From contig BDDC01000073.1 of the NCBI GenBank assembly GCA_001662425.1, forward strand, positions 1 through 64,000: DNA of 64,000 nucleotides, written 5' to 3'. Within the stretch, counting starts at the first letter, position 1. Every line of letters starts with the position of its first letter. Positions 34,901-46,557 of the stretch are shown here, one piece after another. Source of the stretch: Chlamydomonas sphaeroides. Lineage: Eukaryota; Chlorophyta; Chlorophyceae; Chlamydomonadales; Chlamydomonadaceae. A program made the position numbers and the translations under genes. The notes under the pieces are model-generated. The model ran no database searches. It had not been told where the DNA came from and worked only from the letters and a program-made list of their open reading frames with translations.

Positions 34901-37900
34901 CAGATGAGCACGGTCTTGTCGGAGAAGCCCTCGCGGTCGAAGTCGGGCTGGTGGCACAGCACGCAGCTGCTGGCCAGGTCCTGCAGCAGCGCCTCGGCGC
35001 TGGCATGGCAGGGAGGAGAGGGGGATGTACCAGGGGAGGAGGGGGCTTAGCGTGAGGCCATGATGCACAGGCGGATGAAGGGTGGGAGGCGGCGGACAGC
35101 ATTGACGTGATACCGCACGGCACAGGCAGATGGTGTGAATGGCAGGAAGAGGTACCGAGGGAATAGCGAACTGGTCATTCGCGAACCGAGCCAGGAGTCA
35201 GGAGGAGGTTGGCTCCTCCTAAACTCCGTTCCGCCCGAGGTCCAAAACTCACGCGGCCGGATCTTCTTCCACGGACGGGGCAGCCTCCGCCTCCTCGCCC
35301 CCGCCCTCCTCGCCATCCACCGCCATCGGCTCGGCGCCCTCCACGCCGCCCTCGGCCGGCGCCGCCCCCGCCTCCGCCTCCGCCGCAGCCGGAGCCGTGC
35401 CCTCCTGCGCGGGCGCCGCCTCCACCGGCGCGCCCTGCTGCTGCTCCGCCGCCGCCATCTCCGCGTCGCCGGCCGGCGCCGCCGCGGCCTGCGGGCCCGA
35501 CAGCCGCGCCTGCATCCGGCGCAGTGCCGCCCCTGCGGGCGTGCGCGGCTGGCGCTGCGAGGCCGGCGGGAGGCCGGCGAGCCGCTCGGCGATGCGCTTG
35601 AGTGCGATGCCGTCCTCCGTGAGAATGGACTCGAAGGGGTTGCGCCGGTGCTTGAAGCCTGCGGCGGCACACGCACCGCAGGGCAGCGATCAGCCGTGGG
35701 TACACACGGCAGGGCAAGGGACCGGAGGAGCAACGAGCGCGTCGCAACATGGGGCACACGGCACAGAAGGGCGAACAAGGTGCGGCGCTCAGCCGACCCA
35801 CAGCCCGCGGCCCGCAGCTCCCCCGAAAACTGGTGACCCGCCCCGGGCGCGGCTGGGCGCGCTGCGGCCGCACCCGCGTGGCCCTCGAACGCGCTGGCGC
35901 TGATGACGGTGCCGCAGCAGTCGCAGCGGATGCCGGACACGTTGCTGTTGCTGGAGGTCGTGACCACGGTGCCGCTGAGGTGGCGCTTGCCCTGCAGCAC
36001 GTAGTGAAGCCGGTCGCCGGCCTGTGGGAGTGGAGACGGGGACGGGGATGGGGAGACAGGCGAAAGGGAGGGGTGAGGGGGTTGGGCAGGCTCGCGCAAG
36101 CCCCCTAGGCATGGCAGGCGGCGCAGTGTAGACGGTGGCCGGCTTGGGGGCGCTAGACAAGGTGGCCCGTACCCTGGACCCTGCGCGGCCCCTTGCGCAC
36201 GGCCCCTAGCTCTGGCCGCGCCCGCCGTTGCCGGCCCTGCTGCGCAGCGCCCAGCGAGGCCCCACCGCCGCACCTGCAGTCCGTCCGGGCCGCCGTCGAA
36301 GAGCGACCGCGTGCGCACCGCCGGCCGCCGTGCGCAGGCGGAGGAGCGCGCCGCCGAGGCCCGGCTGTTGATCGGCAGGGACATCTGCACGCGGCCCGTG
36401 GGACCGTGGTGCATCCCCAGCAGCGCCCCAAAGTGGACCCGCGGCGGGCCCGAGCCGCGCGGCCGCTTGCGCCGCCGGCCGCCGCCGTCCGAGTCGTCAT
36501 CGTCCGCCTCCTCGTCATAGTCATCGTCATCGCCGCCGCCGTCGTCCTCGCCGTCGTCGCCGTCGCCCATGCGCCGCCAGCGCGCAGCCGCCGCCACCGC
36601 CGCCGCCACGGCCGGGCTCATGCCGGGGCGCGCACCGGCGTCGCTGACGGCGGCCGGCTCGCCGCCCTCCGCCGCCGCGGACGCCGCCGCCGCCGGACGC
36701 AGCAGCTGCACCGGCGCGCCTTTGGCCATGGCTAGCCGGGCCTGGGTGAACAGGTGCTCGGCAAGCTCGGCCTGCGTCAGCGCGCCGCCCCGGGCGCGGG
36801 TCGGCGCGCCGCGCGTTACGGGCGCGCGCGGCCCACGGCCGCCGCGAGAGCCGCGGCCGCGGCCACGGCCACGGCCGCCGCCGCCGCCCTCAGGCGCGCC
36901 TTCGGGCGCTACCGCGTCCAGGTACTGCTTGTTTGGGCGCTTGACACGCTTGCCGCTGGCGGCCGCCTGGCAGGCAGGGCACTGCCATGGCTCGTCGTCG
37001 GCGTCGGCGCCGCCGTCGGCAGCGTGCGTCGCCACCTCCGCCGCTGCAGACTCGCCGGCCGGCGGCGCGGCGCTGGCGTCGGCCGCCGGGGTGGCGTCTT
37101 GGCCTCCGGCCTTGCCGGCAGACGACGTCCCCGGTGCTGGGGTCCTCTCCGCCATTGGAGCGTCGGCCGTGGCGGTGGCTGCGGCGGACGTCCCGGCGTC
37201 CGCGTCCGCTGCGCCGGCCGGCGCCGCTGCCTCTGCGCCGTTGACCGCAGCCGCTGGCGCAGGCTCGGAGCTCCCGCCAGCTGCCGTTGCCGCCTCGGCT
37301 GCGGAGCCGTTCGCATCCGCGGCGGGCGCGTCAGCGCTCGCGGTACGCGGCGGCGTCACGACGGTGCGCGGTGCGGCCACGGTGCGCTTGCGCAGCGTGG
37401 GCCGAGTGGGCAGGGCGTAGCCCGAGCCGGAGCAGCAGGCGGCGTGGCAGTGGCCCGAGCAGCCGGCGCAGAAGAACACCTGCACCCACAGCGAGGGCCA
37501 ACACTTCGATCAGTCTGTCATTGTTGGTCCCGCCTCAAGCCCTGCCCCTGGCGCAGACCCCCACACAGTAAGCCGGCCCTGCAGCCTGCACCTCTCGTGG
37601 CCCAGCCCCACCTGCGCTGTGTCGGGGTGCTCCGAAGCCAGTCCCTCGTACCCAGCCGGTAGCGGCCTCAGGCACACCGTGCAGCTGCCCTCGGGCACCG
37701 CGGGCCGCGCCACCGCCCCACGCCGCGGTGCGCGCGGCTCCAGCCCATCGCTGTCCCCCTCGTCCGCCGTCACCGTGTCCGGCTCCGACTCCGTCACCGC
37801 CTCGCTCGACACCGCCGCGCGCCCGTTGTCGCCGCTGCTCTCGCTGCCGCCGCCGTACCGCCCGGTCCGGCCGCCGCGCCGCCCGCGCCGCCCCCAGCCG

Positions 37901-39340
37901 CCGCGCCGCCCACCGCCGCCGCGCCGCCGTGGGCTCACGCTTGCGAGCAGCCCGCCCTCGTCGTCACCTCCGGCGCCCTCCTCGCCGGCGGGCGCTGGGC
38001 CGGGCAACGGCAGCGCGACGCCGCCGGCGGCCGCCAGGCAGCGGCAGGCCAGGAGGCCAATGTCCCTCAGGTTCATGGCAATGGAGATGACCCAGATGTG
38101 CTCCGCCGGCTTCTTATGCGTGCCGCCACAGTGCACCTCCCACTCCGTGAGCGAGTGCTTGCGGCGGCTGCCGGCGCACGAGTTACAGGAGCACGCGATG
38201 AGGCCGCGGTCTGCCACGTGGCCGGTGAGCGTGGTCACGTAGCGGCCGCCGGGGTCGCGCTGAAGGCGGAGGGCGGGGGGTGGCTCGTCAGCGCAAGCGC
38301 CAGAGGCGAACGCCTTGACTGCGATGACCCTGGCCCTCCGTCCGACGGCCCGTGTAGCCCCAACCACCAAGACCGCCGTGTCCCGTTGTCGCACACGACG
38401 CCCCACACGCACGCACCCGCTTGTAGACCACCTCCTGGCCCTGCATGCCAACGCATTTGACCAAGTTGCGCGCGTTGTTGGGCGGCGCCTCGCGCGCAGC
38501 GTGGATGGCCTTCGACAGCTCCCGCACGAACGCCACCTGCTGCTCGCTGAGGTGGGCGCTGCCCTCCAGCCAGGCCTCATTCTCCTTGAACTCGCCGCCG
38601 CGGGACTGGCCCACCGCCGACGCTGCCAGCTGCATGGCGCAGGTTTTGGTGCGGCCCAGGCCCGTGCTGCGAGGCCGGCCGCCGCCAGATGGGCGCCGGT
38701 AGCCGCCAGGCGTACCCAGCGAACGCTTGGGCCCCCGGGCCGGCTGGGCATCGGCGTCGCCGTCGCCACCGGCTTCAGCGTCGGCGTCGGGATCCCGCTC
38801 GTCGTCCGTCTCCGTCTCCGCCTCCGCCTCGGCGTCAGGGTCGGGCTTTACGCGTGCTGCCGGCGGTGCCGACGAGGGAGCAGCAGCGGCGGCAGGCTCA
38901 CTGGCTGGCTCGGCCTTGATCGGCACCGCACCGGCGCTCGCACCAGCACCGGAGGCCTTGGCCGCTGGCTTAGCGTCGTTGTCGGGGCCGGCAGCCCCAG
39001 CCGCGGCCGCGGCCGCGGTGGCGCCGCGCTCGGCCCTGGCGCGCTTGGCAGGCGGCGGCGCGTCGCCGCCGGGTTTGCCCTCTCCTCCAGGCTTGCCCTC
39101 ACTGCTTGGCTTGCCGTCGCCGCCTGGCCACATGTCGTACATGACCGCGCCGATGACCTGCTGCCGATTGGGTCCATGCAGCTTCATCGCGAAGTTCGCA
39201 TTGGCAGCAGCGACTCGCTGGGGTCGTCGCGATGAGCCCGGGGCCGAGCCGGCGCCGGCTTCGCTGCTGGGCCCTGGCCCAGCCTCGCCGGTCCTATGCG
39301 CCTCCGGCACATCGCCCGGCCGGTCATGGTCGTCAGTCAT
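31031..39340 (-). CDS. IDM1-like chromatin protein: TDBD/Tify x2, PHD x2, GNAT, polyQ tail
   Basis: Ten exons on the minus strand: 39340-38417, 38259-37612, 37479-36274, 36021-35874, 35658-35253, 34999-34837, 34544-34365, 34154-34033, 33796-33592, 33466-31031. They total 6438 nt, giving 2145 residues. Order: acidic and low-complexity N-terminus; a first TPL-binding/Tify-type domain (about 309-366, LIACSCNSC then LTEWEVHCGG); a PHD finger split by an insertion (CTVC about 502, FFCAGC 526-531, WQCPAC about 690); a second Tify-type domain (about 927-980, SGIRCDCCGTVISASAFEGH); a PHD finger (CVLC, ICDQCEKEFHIGCL, WFCGEEC, about 1123-1178); and a GNAT fold with acetyl-CoA motif CRRQGHLRALVDG (about 1300). 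The last 700 residues hold RG/AT-hook-like repeats (GRGRGRGGRRGRGRGRRGG) and polyQ. In Arabidopsis IDM1 is a histone H3 acetyltransferase opposing DNA methylation; the same role here is inference. An upstream in-frame ATG at 39448 would add 36 residues. Confidence 0.88.
31480..32110 (-). repeat. CAG/CAA trinucleotide tracts encoding polyglutamine
   Basis: Several mixed CAG/CAA runs in the last exon of the IDM1-like gene encode Gln-rich stretches, the longest about 16 Gln near 31940-31985. A QHQHQPQ-type repeat lies near 31530-31600. The mixed codons suggest selection for glutamine rather than pure slippage. Confidence 0.8.
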
Positions 39341-42300
39341 AGCGCGTGAAGAGGGTGCAACTCGCGGGCGGGGTTGCCAGCATACACCGCCAGAATTGCA
39401 GCAGTCGTCGCAGATACCTGCGGGGATCGTTGCGTGCGCGGATTGCATGCGAACTCAGCCCAAGCGCGGCGGTCAACGCCGAGGTTCGCGACCTGAGGTA
39501 TCGGCGTCACGGAAGGCCGCGTCCGTACCCAGACGACTTAGTAAGTCAGCGAGTGGCCCGCTGGCTCCCACGATCAGCGCAGCAGCCAGCACGCGTGCCC
39601 CTGGCTGTGGTCGCGGTTGAGTGCACCAGTGCGCCGGCCTGGTGCAGCTGTGTGCCTTCGCGACCCCATAACTGTCTTGCACGCCGCGTGCTGGCGCACC
39701 ACTGCGCGTCCGGCAGGCGCGATCAGCAACGGTTGCATGTTGGCGATGTGCGCGCCTAGAGGACGATGTCGCGCATAGCCAAACCCAAAGGCGCGTGCGC
39801 GACAACCCGGGCACGCCTAGGCCTCCCCCGAACCCAGGTTACGACCACCGCGCAACGGCATCGCTAGGGTCATCTAGGCAATCCGCGCGCGCTAGCTCCC
39901 TGGCGCTGCGGCGTGGCATGCCCGCGAACCTGCATCACCCACCGGTTGACTGTCGTCACAGCTGGCGCCTGTGCGGCGCCCTGCTGCACCGCTGCTTTCC
40001 AATGTACATATCTTGCGGTTGTACTGAGTTACCGAGCACTGCACGTTGCGGTCCCGACGCCGTCCATACCAGTCCTGGGAACGAGGCGGCAATGGCAGCC
40101 AAAGTGCATTGAAGCGAGTTATAAGCTAGGCATATGTCAGGGCTGCAAAGGAGCGGAGCGGAGCTGCAGACGCGAGGCAATTCCCGCTTTGCAGCGCCTC
40201 AGCCTTCCCCCGGGCGGCTCGGTGTTTACTTCAATCAAACCTACCGAATAGGTCTCGATGGGCTAGTCCACAGTGGGCTGCTGGGCCAGCCAACGCAGCG
40301 CAGGCCCCGTTTGAAGACAAAGACCAGACACAAGTGCGCGCCTCCACAAGCGCTTCTCCTGTTTCTATGCGTTCTATTGAGTAGACAGCAGCGGCCTGCT
40401 CGTGGCGTTAGTTTGCAGCAGCAAGACTGGATGCAGGCCTGTTGGTCGCTATGGTAGCAGCTACTAGGTAATTCGACATGCAGTGCTATCAGGCATGTGC
40501 ACAGGGTGTGATACTGTGGCTGGAGGACCGCGCGCGATCGGGCCAGGCGGACAAGCGCGCCAGTTCCATTGCGAGCACGACTGCTTGCCACCTGAGTCAT
40601 TACATCGTCTCGTGCATATGCAATCGTGCCAGGGGGTGCGCCGGGATGGATGTGCGACAAGTCGGGGTTCGCCCGGGGCTGCGGGTCGACCCTTGCCAAG
40701 CACCACGGAGGCATGAGATACAACATACGAAGGCGAATGCTCGTTCTAGTCGCTGCGTAGCCCAAGGCTGTCGCCAAACCAAAGCGGCGACACAGGCGAC
40801 GTTTCGAGCCCAACTCAACGACGGTGCTCAGCACTACCCGCAGCACCCAAACCCGCTGCCCGCGAGCCTGCCGCTAGCTTACCACGCAAGCGCACACGCA
40901 CCAAGTCTCTGGGTAGGGTGTCACAGGCTGGTCGGCGTCGTACGTCCGGTTGTTACGTAAATCGGCACCGAAGCTCGCGCACTAGGTCTCCTTCACCTTT
41001 CACGGTCCGCATGCAAGTGCCTGTCGGGACCCACAACATCCGGTCGCCCGGTGCGGATAAGGCCTCGTGGCCGGTCCTCGGCTCAACCTGTGTCGCGGAG
41101 GACTCAACGGTGCATACACGTAGCTGCGCGCAAGTACACGAGATGACTGATTTGAGCTCATAAGACAGCCAAAAGATGGCGTGCGAGCTGCAACAAAGCA
41201 CACGCGCGCCCCGGCCCTGGCAAGGCTCGAAGAGTGAGCGCGAACCCAGCTGCATACAATGCGGCCTACAGGCCGATCTTGGAGCTTACAGCACTCATGG
41301 AGCATGCGGGGCGCTGGCGAGGCGCATCAGCCGGCCACTCAAGCCGACCGGACTGGCCGGACGTGAAGCGCCGAGAGCCTCGGTCGTCCTCGGTACACTC
41401 ATCGCCGACGCGTCCAGGTCTTGCGCGCACAATATGCGTGTACTCATCAACATGCGAGGCCATTGGTATCGCCCGGCACCCACGCCCGCCTCGCACCGCC
41501 CGACCGCGCCTCCAGCTGCCAGCCAGCTGTGTCCTGCTTGCTCGCATGCTCGGGCCCCGTGCGCAGGTACACGCTGATTGCAGCAGCCAGAGCTCTTGGC
41601 CCCCTGCCCATGACAGCAGCGCGTGCATCCGCAACCCCAGTGCCATCAAGGGCTGCCGTCCGCACCACCGCAGGCGCCCAACACGCAGCCAAGCACGTAT
41701 GAGCAGGCCGGCCGGGCCATATCACAGGGCGTGCCCTGCTGTGGCTCCTGACGGCGGGAAGTCGTGCAGGGTCGTGCAGAGGTCGTTTAGGGCAGCTGCC
41801 TGCAGCGCACTGCGCGCACTGCAGTCCCCATCAGCGCATCGCCCACCGAAATCACTGCTGTTCAGTGCCGCTGCCACGCGCCCGCCGTCCCTGCCCTCAC
41901 CCCCTGCCTGCCGCTGCCCTCAATCTGCTGCCCGGACCTGCCTGCGGTCCTTGGCCCCCCAGAATGTAACAGGACTCTGGCATGAACCATGTACCAGTAT
42001 GGCTGCTGCAGCAAAAGGCCAATAAAGGGCGGCAGAAGCATGGGCATTACCCTCCTGGCTTGGAATGGGTAATGCTGGAAGGGGCAGCCGGCGGCGCTGC
42101 AGCGCGGCCCGGGTCCCTTGGCACTTGTTAGAGACGCGCAGCACACACTTCAAGCAGGCTAAGATGTGAGGATGTAGCGAAGTGACGAGAGAAGGCCAGA
42201 AAGAGACCCATGCAGGGTCCATGAGGATGATTCGAGGCGGGCGAATGGGAAGGGCTTAGAGCGAAGGAGAGCTAGATCGAGGTGGGGCAAGGGTCAGCCT

Positions 42301-42837
42301 GAATCCCTCGGCTCTTCAGCGCTGAGCTCATTACCTGTGAGCTGTACGCTGTGCCCTAGCCTCTTACAGGGGCCAAGAGAGTGGGATGGCCAGAGGGCTG
42401 GCGGGCCTTCGGCGTTTGGAAGTCGGCGGCTGGCCCGCTGGCAGCCACCGTGCCATCGGTGTCTTCACCTGAAAGCCATGGCGTTCCACATTTTAGAACG
42501 CATTCAGCTGCAGGACCGTCATTGACGCACAAGGGGGCAAGGCAGGGCGGGGAGGGGCCGGGGTGCAAGTGCGGGCAAGGCTGCCCCGGTTTGGCACGCC
42601 GGAGCTCGGGTGGGTCATTAACAACCTAGGAATCCAACCCTGCGGCGCTTGATGTTGCAAGGTGCATAATTAGGAAGAGTCACAGCCCTGAAAGCTTGCA
42701 AGCAACCCTTAATGCTGACGCGGCCTGTTGTCTCCGCGCTTCTTTACGCTATTCCTGTCCTTTCCATGCTTTGATAAGAGCTCGGATAGCTTGTTTGGAC
42801 AACGCCGCGCCAGCCATTCACCGACCGGCCCGAACGT
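39341..42837. other. Long intergenic region, no gene seen
   Basis: About 3.5 kb between the divergent IDM1-like and phosphopantetheinyl transferase genes, less GC-biased than the genes around it. Frames of up to about 260 codons exist but lack third-position bias, splice-compatible neighbours and family resemblance. TGTAA occurs near 41964. A short inverted repeat lies at 42044-42075. No tRNA-like A and B boxes were noticed. It should contain both promoters. Confidence 0.45.
42044..42075. repeat. Perfect 9-bp inverted repeat (hairpin)
   Basis: GCATTACCC at 42044-42052 and GGGTAATGC at 42067-42075 are perfect inverted copies with a 14-nt loop, in an otherwise featureless intergenic stretch. 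Confidence 0.6.
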
Positions 42838-45800
42838 ATGGCAGCCTCAGCAGCCGTCGCCCGGCCCAAGCGCATCGCTACCCACTCTGATATAACAAGC
42901 GACACTCGCCAACACATCTCGGGCGTTACGATTCGCACCGGCATTCGCCGTGCTGCGACGCCAGCGCAGCCCATGATGCCGGCCTTGGCTGCAGCATATA
43001 TGCACACTAGTCGTCGCTGTGTCGGCGGCAGCTTTGCGCACGTGGCGATGGCACTCGCGGCGTGCTCGCCGACCACTCCCGCTTCTTCACCATCCAAGCC
43101 AATTCAACCCCAGCACGCCGGCCCTACCTCCATAGCCGCCAGCGGCCTCGCAAGGCTGTTTACGCAGCTCACGCTGCCTGGGCGCTTCGCCGCCGCGCGC
43201 CGTGGCCGCGCCAACGCCTCAGCCGCCGGGCCGCTCGCCGTTGCAACGGCCAGCTCCTCCTCCCCGCACGCCACAGCGCCGGCGCCAGCGGCCCCACCTG
43301 CCTCACCCACAACAGCGCCCCATCAGCACTCGCCCCAACACGGCAACCAAGCGTCCGCTGGGCAGCAGCCGAACCCCGCGCACCGCCACACCGCTTGGCA
43401 GCCATCCGCGGCCCCGGCCGCGCCAACGCCGGCAGCCGCTACGACAGCGGCGGTCAACGCAGCGCCAAGCTGCGACCCACATCACACCTCCGCCCCCGTG
43501 TCATGCAGCCACACGATGGCCTACGACGGGTCGGCGCAGGTGGCGGCGCCGGCTCGCGGGCACTTTTCCGCCCTGCGCGGCGGCGCGGCGGCGCCTTGGC
43601 GCCGCGAGGCGACGCTGCCGCCAGGCCGCCTGCAACTGTGGTGGGCGCCACTGGACAAGGTACGGTACGGAGCGGTTACAAACGACACGGTGCCGTACGG
43701 TGTGAACATGCAGCCGCATGCCGCTGGCGCCCCGATCTGGCCGTGCGGTACCCAACGCACCGGCCCTCTGGTACATCTCCATTCCCATTCCGCGCTCCCC
43801 ACCACGCACGGATTGCCGAGCTGCGCCCCTCGCTCGCGCCGCCTCCCTGCCGGCGCAGGCCTCCACCTGCTCGCCCGCCCTGGCTGAGCGCTACGGCCGC
43901 TGCCTGCCGCCGGACGAGGCGCTCGAAGTGGCCGGCAGCAGATCCACGCTGGTGGGTCAGACTGGTGATACTCTCATCCTCGCCAGCTGCGCGCGGCATC
44001 GGGACCCCAGCTCCAGGAGTCGGCCGGTAGCCCCATGTACCCGTATGCCAGCGTGCCTGCGCTCCCTCCCGTGCCCGTGGCTCCCCTGACCCCATCAGGT
44101 GGCGGCCCAGCGCACCGCCGCGCGGGCGCTGGCGAGGCTGGTGCTGTCGCGCGCAGTGGGGTCGCCGCTGGACGGCGCGACGGCGCCGGTGCCGGCCAAC
44201 GGCGCTGGCGGCGGGAACGGGGCCGCTGCTAGTTCCGGGGTGCGGCCAGAGGTGGGTTGGTGCTGGCCCAGGCGTTGCTGTGGGTGAGAGACGAGCGAGG
44301 CGTGTCGTCGAGCCGCGTTGTGCGGTAGCCCGGCTGCTGTTGGCCTGCGGCCCAGCAACATGGACACAAGAGGGCGGTCATGCTGCTACGTGCTGCTGGG
44401 CCCTGGGCCTGGCCCGGGCCGGGGCCCTGCGCGTGCCTTGCTGACCTGCCGTGCATTCGCACCTGCGTCCGTGCATGGCCCCGCCCGCAGGAGCTGCGCT
44501 TTGTCCGCAGCGCCCACGGCAAGCCGCACTTGGCGGCGCGGCCCGGCTGGCCGGCGCTCCGCCACAACCTGACGCACACGCACGACCTCGCGGGTGCGCA
44601 GGGCGGTGGGGGCTCAGGGCTGCAGGGACGCAGGGCCTCCATGGCGCAGGGCCGCAGGGACGAAGGGTGCAAGGCGGGGCAGACGCCCGTCGTTTCAACA
44701 CCTGACCCAGCCGCACCGCAGCAGCTGCACGGCGGCTGCGACGTCGCCGGGGCGGCTGCACGCAGCTAAGCCCCGCTCACAGGACATGCAGACCCCCAGC
44801 GCGCAGCCCCGCGCAGAGCCCCCATGCGCAGGCGGGTGGCCCCTGGCGGCAACGCCCCGTGCGGCCCTGCGCCGCAGGCCTGGCCCTCCTGCACGAGCCC
44901 CCGCCACAACCGCACTGGCCGGCCCTGCCGGCCTCTGCGGCAGGGGGTGGCGGCGGTGGTGCGACGCTGCCGTACGGTATGTCGTACAGCGTGGGGCTGG
45001 ACGTGGAGCGGCTGGACCGTGCGCCGCGCGACCCCATGGCTCTCGCGCGGCGGCGGCTGGCGGCGGCGGAGGTGCGGGACCTGGAAGGTGTGTGGAGCGT
45101 GCGGGGCGTGTGGGCGTGTGGGCAAAATGTGCGTACGGCAGGCGCTGCGTCCTCGGGCTGGGTGGGCTGCACGGTTGGGCTGGGTGGCATACTCGTCGAC
45201 GTGCGACTCCCTGCGGCCCCCTCCCGCCTGCAGCCATCGCTGACCCCGAGCAGCGCCGGCGGCGGTTCATGTGGCTGTGGACGCTTAAGGTGAGGCACGT
45301 GCCCTGGCAAGCGTCTGTTCGTGCCCGCACGCTGGGTTGGCTGGTTTGGTGCAGCGCAGCGGCGCTCAGAATGCCCTGGGGACCGAGCCCACACGCATGT
45401 TACTATGGACGCGCAAGTTCAACACCAAGTCCGTTACGGGGGTCCGCAGCAGACCCATGGGCTGTGGCCTCGCCTCGCAGCCCCCGGGTCTGTCTCCCGG
45501 CCGCAGGGCTGCGGTGGCTCCGGCTGGCTATCGGGCCGTCCCGACACCGCATGCCCCCAACACGCGACGTCGCTGCCCGGTGCCCCCCTGCGTCCTGCGG
45601 TGTGCTGTACCGCAGGAGGCGTACGTCAAGGCGCGGGGCACTGGCATCAGTGCGCCGCCGGGCCTCAAGGGCTTTGCCATCGGTGGGTCTCGGGTCGCCG
45701 GCCGGCCGGTCGGGTGGGGCCCGCTTGCTGCCGCCGCATCTAGTTTAGGGCCCACGTCACGGCACTGGCCCCCTGGGGGCGCAACCGCTATCAAAGGCCC

Positions 45801-46557
45801 TTCTGCTGGGTTGCGGGGCGATCGTGGTCATTGCTGGTCTCGTAGCACGATGTTCGCCCGCTGGCAGAGGCGGGCGCAGGAACCCCAGCATCTCAGCTCC
45901 GCACGCGTCGTGCGTTGGCGCGTGTGCACCGCAGGCTTCACGGAGCTACCGCCCGAGCGTGCGGCGAAGCTGGCCACATTGAGCGGCGGCGGCGGCGGCG
46001 GCAGCTGGCAGCTGGCGGCCAGTGTCGCGGCCATCACGCTAACGCATGTGTCGACCGCCGGCCTCGAAGGGGCGGCGGCGCCGCCGAGCGCAACTGCCAC
46101 CGGGCCGGCCAGCGCAGCTGCGGCAGCGCAGCCCGGGCTGGTGCTGGCGCCGGCGCCGGCGCCGGCACCGGCGCCTGCTCCTGCGCGGGCGCTGTGCGAG
46201 GGGCCGGCGTCCTGCAGCGGTCCGTCCTGGGCCGAGCAGGGAGCCCCGGAGGAGTCGAGGTACCACTTCTTGCTGTTCCAGCCCACGCCCGAGCACCTGG
46301 CGGCTGTGTGCGTCGCCTCGCGGCGCTTGCCGGCTGCCGGCAGCGAGGGCCACGCCGCAGTCCCTGGGCTAGGGGTTGGCTGGCAGCACGGCGGCGCGGT
46401 GGCGGCGGCGGTGCGTGCTGATGCGGCGATGGCGGCTGAGGCTTGCTCGCCCGGGCTGGCGCTGGCAGCGGCAGCGGAGCAGTGGTGGTGTGTGCCGCTG
46501 GAGTGTGAGACGCCGTTGGCGGGCGGGGCAGCGACGTTGCTGGGGGCCTCGGTCTGA
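42838..46557 (+). CDS. Sfp-type 4'-phosphopantetheinyl transferase
   Basis: Eight exons: 42838-43659, 43859-43951, 44099-44251, 44491-44593, 44878-45087, 45234-45289, 45616-45682, 45935-46557. They total 2127 nt, giving 708 residues. It transfers phosphopantetheine from CoA to a serine of acyl- or peptidyl-carrier domains. The family motifs appear in order: LQLWWAPLD start strand, SAHGKPHLA (P1), LRHNLTHTHDLAG (P1a), YSVGLDVERLD (P2, Mg-binding Asp and Glu) and FMWLWTLKEAYVKARGTG (P3, with the K-E pair). Typical Sfp-type enzymes are about 220-310 residues; the excess is a roughly 260-residue N-terminal extension, possibly an organelle transit peptide, and a variable C-terminal half with a Pro-Ala repeat. 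Start uncertain: the first 70 codons have weak third-position bias, so ATG 43045 is an alternative. Confidence 0.87.

Noticed and set aside
41234..42025. 263-codon plus-strand frame in the 39-43 kb intergenic region
   Set aside because: No third-position bias, no domain, and Ser/Pro/Arg/Cys composition typical of non-coding GC-rich DNA.
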